The translations under genes were made by a program, and so were the position numbers. Shown here piece by piece: positions 54,192 through 64,000 of a stretch of 64,000 nucleotides of DNA. Positions within the stretch are counted from its first letter, which is position 1. Each line of letters opens with the position of its first letter. The stretch comes from Mortierella alpina (Eukaryota > Mortierellomycota > Mortierellomycetes > Mortierellales > Mortierellaceae): contig JANATF010000003.1 in assembly GCA_029449245.1 (NCBI GenBank), positions 2,852,001-2,916,000 of the forward strand, in the 5' to 3' direction. A model generated the notes under the pieces. That model was not told the origin of the DNA and made no database searches. It was given only the letters and a program-made list of their open reading frames with translations.

Positions 54192-55154
54192 ATGATTTTC
54201 AAGACCTCCTTCATTGCTGCCGCCACGATGTGCCTATCTGCCTTAACGGCTCAGGCCCACGTTGGTTTGTCCAGGCCCTGCGGTCGCTATTCGCCTGCAG
54301 CTGGTTGCCCTGCTCCACCACGTACGTTTGTTCAAAAAATATTCCCAGAAAGCAGCCCTTTCCTTCCATGCTGTGTTTACATATGCTCATGCGCCTCCTG
54401 TGTCTACTCTCTGCATTAACAGCCGGCCAGTCGATCGATTATAACATCAACGCGCCCATTGGAACTCACGATCGCATCAACGCTCCTATCTGCAAGGTAA
54501 GCAGTGGGCCAATTTCAGAGGCTTGCTCAAGCGTCAAATGAGTGACACGGTTCCCCTGTTCCTGAAAATTAAACATGAAACGAATACACTTGTTAGAGCA
54601 CTACTCCTTACGCCAAGCGCACGACGTACAAGGCCGGTCAGACCATCAAGACCGAATACTCTGTCGGCGCTGCTCATGGTGGTGGTCATTGCCAGTGGGC
54701 TCTGTCTTACGACAACGGCAAGACCTGGGTTGTGATCAAGACCATGCTCCGCGACTGCCTCAAGGGTGTGAATGGTGGTCAGCCTTACTCGGTCCCCGTC
54801 ACCATCCCCGCGGGTGCTCCCTCGGGCAAGGCCACGTTCCAGTGGATCTGGAACAACGCCGTCGGTAACCGTGAGATGTACTCGAACTGCGCCGACATCA
54901 TCATCAAGGGGAAGGCTGGCGGCTCCATCACGGGCGTGGCTCCTCTTTTCGCCAACTATGGACCCCAGAGCGTGTTGATTCCTGAGTTTGGCGGCGCGGG
55001 CAATCCCGACGGCTCTGAGCACTTTGCCAAGAGGAAGCGTATCACGATCACTGCTGGAAAGGCTGCCGTTGCGCCCAAGCCTAAGAAGCAGGCCAAGAAG
55101 CCCAAGCAGCAGGCTAAGCAGGTCAAGCAGAAGAAGGGATCCAAGCGCCACTAA
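54192..55154 (+). CDS. Secreted AA11-like lytic polysaccharide monooxygenase, copy B
   Basis: Three exons (54192-54321, 54423-54496, 54597-55154) give 253 residues. The signal peptide ends in AQA before His23; the second brace histidine is H95 (AAHGGGHCQ) and the tyrosine Y163 (NREMYSNC). Cysteines flanking RPCGRYSPAAGCP and APICK match copy A. The first intron (54322-54422) is absent from copy A, whereas the second is at the same place in both, right after the APICK/QPICK block. The C-terminal ~30 residues are strongly basic (about half Lys/Arg, ending KQKKGSKRH). Role by family: copper-dependent oxidative cleavage of chitin-like polymers outside the cell; inferred. Confidence 0.83.
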
Positions 55155-56374
55155 ACAAGACCGCTTGTAGGACAACTAGGCCGCCTATTTTTTTTGACGA
55201 CGGGAGAATGCGGCGCTGGCTCGCTTGCTTCTTCCTCTGATTTGCATCCCCTCATAGACTGAGCACAATTTGATTCAACTCATGAAAATATATAAAAACA
55301 ATAACGAGCTGTGATCAGCGTGGTCGTAGCTCTACACAATCAGGCGTCAAATATGAGAGTTCTTTATTGATCTATGGCTAGAAGCGTCACGGAATACCAA
55401 AAGCTGCGAAGGTAGGTGAAGTGAGGGGTTCTGGTCATCCAGTAACAAGGATCGCCGCGCGATCGAGCTGAAGATGAAGACATCATCGAAGTAGCAGCCC
55501 ATGTTCACTTTGACAGATAGCATTGTTGTCCTCGCCCGTCAGTGGCTGCACAGCCAGGTGCATCGCGCAACCTTACCTTAAAATTTTCCGGGCGCAAAGG
55601 CTCGAGCAGAAATTACGCGATTTGGGCGTCTCATTGGGTCACTTTCTACACTTTTTTTTCGCAAGTGCTGTGAGGAACAACCACTTGGTTCCATTGTCGC
55701 TCCGAACGCCCACCCCTTTCCGTTTTTACCATTGACTGTGGAACCATACGGGGTGTGGGGGACCAAGAAGGACGCAGGATGGTCGCACAGACGGGGCCTC
55801 ATTCATGCAAACCGGCGTATTTTTGTCCGGGTCGGGCAATGGTGCAACTGCCATCAAGCCTGTGGGTACTTGGAAGTCGGTTAAATATCACATAAGAATG
55901 GCGCTACAAGAACCACAAGACGGGCAAACCGGCTAAGAGTCGGCATCCCCCTTCTCTTCGTTGCACCTGTTCTAGCCGTACGTCGTCTCTGAGCTGTCAC
56001 CTCTCGTCCCAACTATCGTTAGCGTTGTATTTATTTTTTAATCTTTTTGCTCCTCTGGCGCGCACGACCTCGCGGATCCAAATGTCGTGATCTGAATCAC
56101 ACCTTGCGCTTGTGGGCCAGGGCGTACCTGGCTCCTCATATCCTACTCACATAGCATATGTCGTGCAATGTCCTGCACTGCTCAGTGGCACGCAAGTTGC
56201 AAGACACAATGCTGACATATAGATAAGTCGCCGACAGTATAAATACGATATAGTCCACACGCCAGACCTCACTTCTTTAAATCTTCTCACCATCGTCCCT
56301 CTCATTCTCAACCTCATACCAAAGTTTCTGACACCCGCCACTCATCCAGAGCAAAAAACACTTACATATACACC
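55155..56374. other. Intergenic region between LPMO copy B and the dioxygenase
   Basis: About 1.2 kb without a credible ORF. The right end is the dioxygenase promoter, with a TATA box at 56238. Confidence 0.55.
56238..56245 (+). promoter_or_regulatory. TATA box of the dioxygenase gene
   Basis: TATAAATA 137 bases upstream of the start codon. Confidence 0.55.
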
Positions 56375-57587
56375 ATGGCACCTACCGTCGTCGAAAACAA
56401 CATTGTCCTCTCTGCCAGCGATAAAGAGACCACTCTAGCCGATCGCAACACCCATGCAACCCGCGTCGCCGGCAAGGGTGCAGATCCCGAAAAGAAGGCC
56501 CTCTTTGCCAGCGTCACCAGGCGCATCGATTACACTCCCAAGTTCGGAACCGAGTTACATGGCATCAAACTCTCACAACTGACCGAGCAGCAAGGCGAGG
56601 AGCTCGCGGCTTTGATTGCAGAACGTGGCGTGGTGTGGTTCCGAGACCAGGATGACCTGGACTACAAGGAACATGTCAGACTGGGCAAACGATGGGGTCC
56701 CTTGCACGTCCACCCTTTGGTCCCACATAGCCAGGAAAACCCTGAAGTCATTGTCCTGGACTCTCGATTGAGGTAATACTAGTTGTGAAGTAGCCCTGTC
56801 TTGTCTGGTTCAACAATAGGATAGTAGACCGAATGGCAGTTGACACTTTTCTTTTCTCTCTCTCCGCTCTCGCTCTTGAAATGGTACCCACAGCCCCCCA
56901 AGCAGATTCAACACCAATGACTCTTGGCACTCTGACGTCTCTTTCGAGCCCGCCCCAGCTTCGTTCTCGATCCTCAAGTTTGAAGAGATCCCAGAGGCTG
57001 GCGGAGACACCATCTGGTCAAACGGCTATGAACTTTACGATGACCTCTCACAGCCCATCAAGCAGCTCCTCGAGGGCCTCACTGCGACGCACTCGTCCGA
57101 TATCTTCAAGATCCTGACCCAAAGCTCGGGCCGCAAGACGTTTGGCAAACTCAATGACACTGAGCACCCAGTCATCCGTACTAACCCTGTCACGGGCTGG
57201 AAATCCGTCTACACAAACCCGGTCTTTACGCGCGAGATCAACGGCGTCACGCCTGCAGAATCCAAGTGGATCCTTGATTACCTCGGGGATCTGATCGCCA
57301 AAAAGCTGCAGTACCAGGTCCGGTTCCACTGGGAGAAGAACAGTGTCGCCATCTGGGATAACCGCTCAACGTATCATACGGGCGTTCCAGACTTTAGGCC
57401 TTACCAGCGTCGTGGTGTTCGCGTCACGGTCTCGGGTGAGAAGCCCTTTTATGATCCTCAGAGTGGCACGCAGGCCAAGGCATGGGAGGCAACTGCCAAG
57501 GCCATTGTTGCAAAGCAGGAGGCAGCAGAGGCAAAGGCAAAAGCAGATGCAGATGCAAAGGCCACGGCATCAGCCGCGAGCGCATGA
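56375..57587 (+). CDS. TauD/Jlp1-like 2-oxoglutarate-dependent dioxygenase
   Basis: Two exons (56375-56772 and 56894-57587, phase 2) encode 363 residues. The TauD fold is marked by FGTELHGIKLSQLT, ERGVVWFRDQDD, the iron-binding pair H145-x-D147 in WHSDVSFEP, the third iron ligand H294 in STYHTGVPDF, and the 2-oxoglutarate-binding arginine (about R309) in RRGVRVTVSG. Fungal relatives such as yeast Jlp1 release sulfite from sulfonates such as taurine; the substrate here is inferred and could also be another small acid. The C-terminus is a low-complexity Ala/Lys/Asp tail. AATAAA at 57612. Tail to tail with the RCC1 gene, 105 bases between stops. Confidence 0.9.
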
Positions 57588-57611
57588 GAAGGACGCACGC
57601 CTTGCTTTGTA

Positions 57612-57617
57612 AATAAA
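57612..57617 (+). terminator. AATAAA poly(A) signal of the dioxygenase gene
   Basis: AATAAA 25 bases after the stop codon. Confidence 0.5.
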
Positions 57618-57692
57618 TAGTACCTTACCTTCCATCACGCCCGCAAGTGAAAATATATAAAAAAAACAGTGTTTTTGTCCAAAGTGGGTAGT

Positions 57693-59270
57693 TTATAAAG
57701 CTGCTGCATTTGTTGGCATCCAAACCCACGAGGAGCCATAGCCTGCAGTCACCCATCCATACTCTGGTTCACCCGCTGAACCAGCGGGACAAGGTGACAT
57801 TGAGAATTGAACTCTACGAGGTGCGGGCACGTCCTTGAGATCTTCCTGGTCATCTCCTTCACCACTCCCACAGTTGCCGTGTTCGTTCCAGCCCCAGGCA
57901 TAGCAATGGCCTGACCGGGTCATCGCCAGCGTGTGCTCTGACCCACAGCTGTAAGAGACAACTTCTTCGTATGCAGTGTCTGCGTCCGCGTTGGCATCCT
58001 GAGCGCTGTTCCTGGGTATCCGCACCTCGACGATTGTTGGTGGAATGCTTAGATCGCCATTCAGATCCAAGGACAATGTTTGAATTGCCGTGCCCGCTCC
58101 CAATTGCCCATGATCGTTCCTACCCCATAGATAGATCCTGGTCAAGGACCCGTTCTCATCCCTCCGTGTATCCATGGCCGCATTATGGTTCCAACCACAC
58201 GAGATCGAGTTCACGTAGGGAAGACCATAAACTTTCTCGAACCCAACCCTGAATTTCGGAGCCGGCTGATGCTCTGTCCTGACAAGATTTGGACCGAGTT
58301 GTCCGTATTTGTTGCAGCCAGAGGCATACACCGTACCATCTGCAAAGAGTATCAGAGAGTGGTTCTGTCCGCAGGCCACGTCCATAATGTCGGGTAATGT
58401 CTGCTGTTGCTGTTGTTGATCTTGTGTCAGATCCACCTTGGCTGTTGCTTCATTCGTTTGACGGTGCGGGAGGACGACTCGCATGGGCTCCATGAATTTA
58501 GCCCGTAGCTCCTTCTCTGTAAGTGCCAAGGCTATGGCCTCCAATTGCTGTGGTGGTTCCAGGATCCCGAGCTGGCCTTGTCGATTACTGCCCCAAGCCA
58601 TCAATATTGTTCGCGTTGAGTGTCCAGTGCTTGATCGCGTCGTTTCCTTGGCCAACAAGAGGACGTGTCGGAGACCTGCTCTGACCTGAAGGATTTGAAA
58701 CTGGTCCGGAGATGTCCAAGTGGCTCTGTCCAATAGTCCCGTTCCGATTACCTTGGCTTCGCGTCCAGTCTTGGTCATCCCTGGTCCTAGACCTAGCTCG
58801 CCAAACGATCCTGATCCCCAGGCAAAGACCTCTTGGTGTAGAGTGTCGATATCGGGCTCTGTAACAGCTATCGTGAATGCCCATCCACACGCGACGGATA
58901 GCCATCGAGGTTGTCTCTCCAGTCGTCTTTCTGGTAGTTGCTGTTGCTGTAGAGATATTTCGTGCAATAGAAAGACCTTTGTGGGCTCTGGCAAAAGCGA
59001 CTCGTTGTCTTTGTTGGAGCCGGTCATGAACAGGCTCTGGTCCTGTCTAGTGATGAGCGCTGTGTGGTTGCCACCAGACGCAAAGGCGAGGAAAGGGGAT
59101 CGGCCTTGAGTCGCGTGGCAGGGGTGGTTGATGAGATGCACCTGCTGCGGCGTGCTAGTGTCCTCGTCCGATGCGACTCCAAGCTGGCCGTTCCCATTGG
59201 ATCCGAATGCAAAGAGCGACAATGACATGCTGGTTCGCCGTTGAGTGACAGACATGCGGTGCAATTCCAC
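57693..59270 (-). CDS. ATS1: RCC1-repeat propeller protein, Ats1/Kti13-like
   Basis: A single exon encodes 525 residues from the first ATG (59270); the third Met (59228, MSLSLFAFGSNGNGQLG) is the likelier start because it matches the usual beginning of Ats1/Kti13. Six RCC1 blades are visible: LFAFGSNGNGQLG, VFAWGSGSFGELGLG, LMAWGSNRQGQLG, VYASGCNKYGQLG, IYLWGRNDHGQLGAG and CYAWGWNEHGNCGSG. Yeast Ats1/Kti13 works with Kti11 in tRNA wobble modification and diphthamide formation; orthology is inferred and the protein is longer than yeast Ats1, so a different RCC1-family role is possible. No membrane segment. Confidence 0.75.
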   Translation of the reverse strand: MELHRMSVTQRRTSMSLSLFAFGSNGNGQLGVASDEDTSTPQQVHLINHPCHATQGRSPFLAFASGGNHTALITRQDQSLFMTGSNKDNESLLPEPTKVFLLHEISLQQQQLPERRLERQPRWLSVACGWAFTIAVTEPDIDTLHQEVFAWGSGSFGELGLGPGMTKTGREAKVIGTGLLDRATWTSPDQFQILQVRAGLRHVLLLAKETTRSSTGHSTRTILMAWGSNRQGQLGILEPPQQLEAIALALTEKELRAKFMEPMRVVLPHRQTNEATAKVDLTQDQQQQQQTLPDIMDVACGQNHSLILFADGTVYASGCNKYGQLGPNLVRTEHQPAPKFRVGFEKVYGLPYVNSISCGWNHNAAMDTRRDENGSLTRIYLWGRNDHGQLGAGTAIQTLSLDLNGDLSIPPTIVEVRIPRNSAQDANADADTAYEEVVSYSCGSEHTLAMTRSGHCYAWGWNEHGNCGSGEGDDQEDLKDVPAPRRVQFSMSPCPAGSAGEPEYGWVTAGYGSSWVWMPTNAAAL

Positions 59271-60535
59271 AAAGGTTGAAGTTTGTGCGCGAGAAAAAAA
59301 AAAAGAGAAAAAAAGTCACAGATGTGCGACGCGCATGAGGATCAAGCAATCTGTAAAAGATACCACATACGTTCCAAGAATCGCCACAAAGCACTAGTGG
59401 CCAAGGAAAGCGGAGAAAGCCCAAAAGCAAGCGCCTCAGGACCATACTCTTGACAGGACGCGCCCGAATGACGAGGTGACGAAGGAGCGACCACTTGCTG
59501 TCATTACTTCGCTCACGCTTCGACCAGCTGTGCAGTTTACGACTCGTTGATCATGGATCCTAACGGAAGCAGCGGCATGCGCGCGGGAGACTACTGGAAT
59601 TGGGCATGCCATAGACACCGGAATGGGCTTCCGCCAAAGAAAAAAGATCCGCGATGCGTAAATCAGTAGGAAATCGAGGTTGTATACCTGGTATGTCAAC
59701 GAATGGCGGCAGCGTAGGATACCACCTTAGTAACCTTCTCCTTGACGTGAGGGTACACACGCACGCACACCTCTACTGCATTACGGATGTAACTTCCACA
59801 GCCTTCCTTACGCTTCGATGGGAAATAGCCGATATGCATCTTGGAGGTGGTGGCCTGCTGATTGTCGTCAACTGCTTCCGAGAGCAATTATGGGGTGAGT
59901 GTTTTTGCTCCTGTCCCTCCGAACAACAGGGATCGTATTCCCATTGGCCGAGGCCTACAACGGACACACATGCAACTTGTTTTCCCTTCGTCTTTCCATG
60001 TCCTTCGAGCACGCGAGGGCGAAGGATAAAAAGGTCCTTTCTTTAACTACCGTGCCCACGCAAAGTAGACAGATTGAGCCAACGCAGTAGCTGGATGAGC
60101 CATGTTTTTGAGATTCTTCTACAACGACTCAGCAGCGTAGTCCACCGACCGTGCACTCGCATGAGTGTGCGAGAGAAAAGAAAGGTGAAGGGCAAGATCG
60201 AAGGATGTGTTTATTCTACTATTTGGTGGGAAAATGCTCTATCACACAAGTCGACTGGACCGAGGAGAGAGTGAACACAAAGAGAGTTGGACCAATGGGC
60301 GCACTGCAGCAAGTTGCCTTTGTGAGAGAATATGAACACAAATCGGAGGTTGCCTATCAGAACCATCTCTCTCGCCTTTTTACTCATTCCATCTCTTCCT
60401 CTCGTTCCTCTCCTTCCTCCTTTCTTTCTTCTCTTGACCTTCACCAGTTTCTCACCATCCGCTCAAGTCTCAGCAGCCGCGCCGTCTCTCTTCAACAGGA
60501 ACACAAAAAAGGAATACATCAGCAATCCACACGCA
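59271..60535. other. Divergent intergenic region
   Basis: It separates the RCC1 gene (minus) from the thioredoxin-like gene (plus). No credible ORF; the right end (about 60360-60470) is CT-rich leader for the plus-strand gene. Confidence 0.55.
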
Positions 60536-61803
60536 ATGAAGTTCACAAAGACCTCCATGGCAGTCATCGGAGCCCTCGCCCTCCTGGCCTCGCCTGCCGC
60601 TGCACAGTACGGACGGGACGACCAGAAGCCAGTTGTTGAGGAGGAGCGGGGATTTGCAGGATATATCCAGCTCATCAAGAGCCTTATCACCGGAGGTGGT
60701 GGCCCCGCACCTCTGTTTGCTGCCGACACTGAGGGTGCTATCATGAACATCACAGACGCCAACTACAAGGATACGATCTTTGAGGATGAGTGGATCATCA
60801 CCTTGTAAGTACCAGTGTCTCTCGTTTCTGCTGTTGAGGATGTTAATACTCTTGGCTTGATTATTCACAGGGACTTTCTGTACCAGATGGAGGAGCTCAT
60901 TCAGGACACAATACTTATTGTCTCTTCTCATTTTCTCTTACTTTCTTCTTTGTAGTTGCTCGTCGACCTCTGTTCCCTGCGCAGATTACTTCCCCACCTA
61001 CCTTGATGTCGCCACCACCATGAAGAACGAGACTCAGACAAAGTTCGCCTCTGTCTGGGTCGAGGACAACGCTCGCCTGTCGGCTCGGTTCTTTATCCCT
61101 GCCCGTCTTCCCTATGTTGTCTATGCCAAGGACGGAGTGTTCCGTCAGATTCCTTATGAGCGCAACAACACCCAGTTCCTGATCAACTTTATTGAGGAGG
61201 AACAGTACCAGTACTACCCCATCATGGACGGACTCATGAGCCCTTATTCGACTCTGTAAGTTTCCGTCGTGCTCTTTTTTGCTTTTTTTGTTTTCTTGTT
61301 ATACGGATCGTTTGTAAACACCACAAGACAGGGTTGCAGATGTTGACAATATCGTTATTTTCTTTTATCTATAGGGCCGGTTACTTTGAAATGTACGCTG
61401 ATGCTATGGAGTGGGTGGGCCAGTACACCTCCTGGATGCCGTAAGTGTTTTTTCTTTTCTTCTGTTCTCTCTTCCTCATGCAATTGCTCGTCGTATGTTC
61501 AATTATTTTTTTATTTATTTTGCTAATCATCTCGGCCCTTGTATCCTATCCTCCTTTCATAACAATAGTCGCTGGATGATCTACATCATCGCCGGTTCTA
61601 TGTCGGGTGCTGTGTTCTCTCTCTTCTCGGGCGGCTCCAACTACTCGAGCGATCCTGCCGCTTACCCACACTTGAACGCCGACGGCACCGTCAAGAAGAC
61701 TGCCACCACCACAGAGTCGACCACTGTCACGGCCAATAGCACCGCCACAAAGTCAAAGTCTTCCTCTTCATCCAAGAAGCGCTCCACCAAGAAGGCGCAA
61801 TAA
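60536..61803 (+). CDS. ER membrane thioredoxin-like protein (TMX type) with dilysine tail
   Basis: Four exons (60536-60804, 60956-61255, 61375-61440, 61569-61803) give 289 residues. A signal peptide (MKFTKTSMAVIGALALLA) is followed by a thioredoxin-like domain: DEWIITFCSSTSVPCADYF (about 84-102) stands where W-C-x-x-C is expected, and LPYVVYAKDG has the cis-proline. One membrane segment follows (about 213-231, WMIYIIAGSMSGAVFSLF), then a Ser/Lys-rich cytosolic tail ending KKAQ, a canonical KKxx ER-retrieval signal. The cysteines are spaced C-x6-C (C91, C98), not CxxC, so ordinary oxidoreductase activity is doubtful. Poly(A) signal AATAAA at 61922. It is probably an ER folding or chaperone-like factor; that is inference. 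Confidence 0.8.
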
Positions 61804-62296
61804 GTTTTTTCTCAGTATGGAAATCAGCAAACGAGAAGAGAGAGAGACAGAGAGAGAGAGAGCAGGGCTGGTCTTTGCCATCAATTTACACTGCACATAA
61901 TACCATTTTCGATAGTTTCGCAATAAAAACAAAAGCAAAGAATGACAAGTAGCAAAGAGGCACATGGTACAGTGTTCATGGATGGTGTATTCTGTATTGT
62001 CATTATAGTAGTGTTTTGAAGAACTAGCGGATGTTGTACGATGGACAAAAAACAAAGAAGGGTCATAAACGTTCATCCAAGGAATGCTAGAAGTAACTAG
62101 GATCGAGACCTGGAATGGGGGGAGAGGGGTTATTGGTATCGCATGACAAAAAAAAGGTGTGAAAGGACATGGTGGCAAGAGTTAAGGTATACGTTACAGA
62201 AAAAGAAAAGAAAGAGTGGTATAAAGAAAAGAAGAGGCGGATGCATTTTTGAAGAAGAAACAAAAAGGAAAAAAAAAAAAAGTGCGCGGGGTCACT
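61804..62296. other. Convergent intergenic region
   Basis: 3' flanks of the TMX-like gene (plus) and the coiled-coil gene (minus). It has a short GA repeat (about 61833-61862) and A-rich tracts (62262-62281). No gene is seen. Confidence 0.6.
61922..61927 (+). terminator. AATAAA poly(A) signal of the TMX-like gene
   Basis: AATAAA 119 bases after the stop codon. Confidence 0.45.
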
Positions 62297-64000
62297 TTAA
62301 TGTCCATCCGTCAACAAGGCGTCCGGTCCACGATAAATGGCAATCGCCAGGGCCGTTGACAGGATCCCAATGAACCGGCACCAACGCATGACCAGACGCA
62401 CAAAGAGGAACACGCTCTGGAGCATGCCCAAAATTCCTCCGCGCGACTTGCGACCCATGTAGTAGCCGTCCCGGTACTTGTCGTACCCGAACGAAGACGC
62501 GTCATAGTCCTCGAAATGCGCCCAGCCCACCACAGACTCTTCATCGTCGCGCATCATATCCTCATCATCGTAGCTATAGTCCGAGAACTCATCATACAGA
62601 TGGCAGCAGCATCCCGGAGTCGATGGCCTTCCTTGGCTGACCAGGTGATGCGGGTCCGAGCAATCCGACATGTCATCCTCACCATCAAAATCATCATCGA
62701 AATCGTCGCCTCCCGATCCCGAGGCACGTCTCTTGTGCCGGCGTTGACGCAGATGGTATCGCTCCACATCGCTATCATCTTCACCCAATGGGTGTCCCAC
62801 TGTTCCTGTGCCCACGCCACCATCCGAATCGCTGCCTGCGTACTTGAACCGGTTGCGTCGCTTGCGAATACAGCTCGAGGACTCGCATGCCGACTCCTCG
62901 TCCATGTCCTGATGGATACGTTCGCGCCAGCCTTTAACCCGTCCGCCCGTGTCGTCCGAGAAGGATTCCGACTCGGAATCGTGGCGATGGTTCTTGAGCT
63001 GCTTGGGCGACTTGGGTCCGTTGCCATGACCCACTCCCCCAGGCAGGTGAATGGACTGGTCCGTCACCACTCGAGGCGGTCCAAAGAAGGACACGTCCCT
63101 AAACCACTCACTCTCGAGCTCTGCAAGGAGCGTCCTCCGAGGACGACGCTGACCCTTCAACCCGGGGGACTTTAATGGCATTGGTGGAGGACTCGATCCA
63201 TGCAAGATGGTCTTGAGAGCCTTGAAATCTGCATCGTCTCTCCTCCACAGACTCTGGATTGGCGAAGAGGGTTCCGAGGGCGACATAAGGGGTGAGTTCA
63301 TCTGCGAGAGCCTTGACGACATGGTGCTAATGGTATTTTGCAGTTCCTGAATCGAGTTTTCCAGTTCCCGCACATGCGCCGATTGTTCATTATAAGCCGT
63401 CTGGAGATCCGAGTACCCACACAATTGGGTCATCAACTCTTCATGATCCTTTTGCACCTCTGTCAGATCCAGCGCCAGCTGCTGGACCTTCTTGTCCGCA
63501 TCCGTCTTTTGATGCACCAACGCCAAGTTCTTGCGCTCAAGCGATTGCAAGCGGTCCCGTAACTCTTCAAAGATCCTATTGTCCTCTGCCAACATCTCTT
63601 GGATCGTGGCCTCATCGCCTTGCATCTCGACCGCCATGTTGGCCATGGTTGATCCAGGGATAGACCCAGGCGCTGGCAGTTGATTTTTGAGCAGGATCCG
63701 TCGCATCCGGATCATGCGGCTCGCCTCGATTAGCCGTCCATTCTGTTCCTCCAAATCCACCACCTTGACGGTCGTTCGTTCCAACTCGTCCTTGATCATT
63801 TTGAGCTCCAGTTCTGCTTTGCGATGACGCTTGAACGCCTGTCGTCGACCTTGCTTCAGCTCCTTGGTAATTGCATCCACCTTGGTCTGGAGTTCTGTGT
63901 TGAGATCCTCCAACGTGGCCATTTTCTCAACGTCCTGTCGAGACCGCGAGCGCAGGATGGCACTACCGCCCTGACCACCGCCACTTCGACGGAAGGACAC
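62297..64000 (-). CDS. Coiled-coil protein with C-terminal membrane anchor (5' end beyond the window)
   Basis: The frame is open to the window edge, so the true start and possibly further exons are missing; 567 residues are visible. The N-terminal ~230 residues are coiled coil with heptads (LEDLNTELQTKVDAITKELK; ELELKMIKDELERTTVKVVD). The middle is acidic and Ser-rich with basic patches. The last ~50 residues carry hydrophobic segments (MLQSVFLFVRLVMRW; FIGILSTALAIAIY) ending LLTDGH, as in tail-anchored or membrane-tethered coiled-coil proteins. I recognise no enzyme domain. A tethering or scaffold role at an internal membrane is a guess. Confidence 0.7.
   Translation of the reverse strand: MSFRRSGGGQGGSAILRSRSRQDVEKMATLEDLNTELQTKVDAITKELKQGRRQAFKRHRKAELELKMIKDELERTTVKVVDLEEQNGRLIEASRMIRMRRILLKNQLPAPGSIPGSTMANMAVEMQGDEATIQEMLAEDNRIFEELRDRLQSLERKNLALVHQKTDADKKVQQLALDLTEVQKDHEELMTQLCGYSDLQTAYNEQSAHVRELENSIQELQNTISTMSSRLSQMNSPLMSPSEPSSPIQSLWRRDDADFKALKTILHGSSPPPMPLKSPGLKGQRRPRRTLLAELESEWFRDVSFFGPPRVVTDQSIHLPGGVGHGNGPKSPKQLKNHRHDSESESFSDDTGGRVKGWRERIHQDMDEESACESSSCIRKRRNRFKYAGSDSDGGVGTGTVGHPLGEDDSDVERYHLRQRRHKRRASGSGGDDFDDDFDGEDDMSDCSDPHHLVSQGRPSTPGCCCHLYDEFSDYSYDDEDMMRDDEESVVGWAHFEDYDASSFGYDKYRDGYYMGRKSRGGILGMLQSVFLFVRLVMRWCRFIGILSTALAIAIYRGPDALLTDGH

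Noticed and set aside
59654-60046. 130-codon frame in the divergent region before the TMX-like gene
   Set aside because: No domain, no leader, and an opposing frame of similar size; probably chance.

Overview
The window is eukaryotic nuclear DNA from a filamentous fungus. Genes are protein-coding and many are split by short GT-AG introns (roughly 80-500 bases). Promoters and leaders are strongly CT-rich with long T runs, and there are poly(A) signals and fungal protein families (Bem1, GH47/EDEM, AA11-like LPMO, NACHT-WD40). The mix resembles Mortierellomycotina (Mucoromycota), but that placement is inference from gene content, not a search result. I found no rRNA, tRNA, CRISPR array or bacterial feature.

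Left part (1-23.3 kb) is a gene-dense housekeeping block: a BEM1 polarity scaffold, an EDEM/Mnl1-type GH47 protein of ER quality control, a fused dethiobiotin synthetase/DAPA aminotransferase (biotin synthesis), a type II P-type cation ATPase (minus strand), a TCAIM/DUF4460-like protein (minus), a small membrane ORF immediately before an unrecognised 893-residue protein, and a CENP-H kinetochore subunit. I reconstructed each spliced model by hand, with reading frame preserved across every junction.

Middle part (23.3-41.8 kb) holds an intronless low-complexity protein, then about 5.5 kb without genes but with microsatellites and G-quadruplex-like tracts, leading into a large homeodomain regulator. 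It is followed by an F-box/RCC1 protein, a mitochondrial-type class III CoA-transferase (SUGCT-like) and a small putative membrane protein.

The 42-56 kb stretch looks like an accessory island. It contains a 1736-residue NLR-like (STAND) receptor with NACHT, pentapeptide repeats and eleven almost identical WD40 repeats; a broken small zinc-ribbon gene; a ~450-bp MITE-like element with 80-bp terminal inverted repeats; and two divergently placed, paralogous, secreted AA11-like LPMO genes separated by ~3.8 kb without a convincing gene. The WD40 repeats differ almost only at the surface positions that are hypervariable in the Podospora HET-D/HET-E allorecognition receptors. This is the most interesting feature of the window.

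Right part (56-64 kb) returns to ordinary genes: a TauD/Jlp1-like dioxygenase, an intronless RCC1-repeat protein resembling Ats1/Kti13, an ER membrane thioredoxin-like (TMX-type) protein with a dilysine tail, and the 3' part of a coiled-coil tail-anchored protein cut by the window edge.
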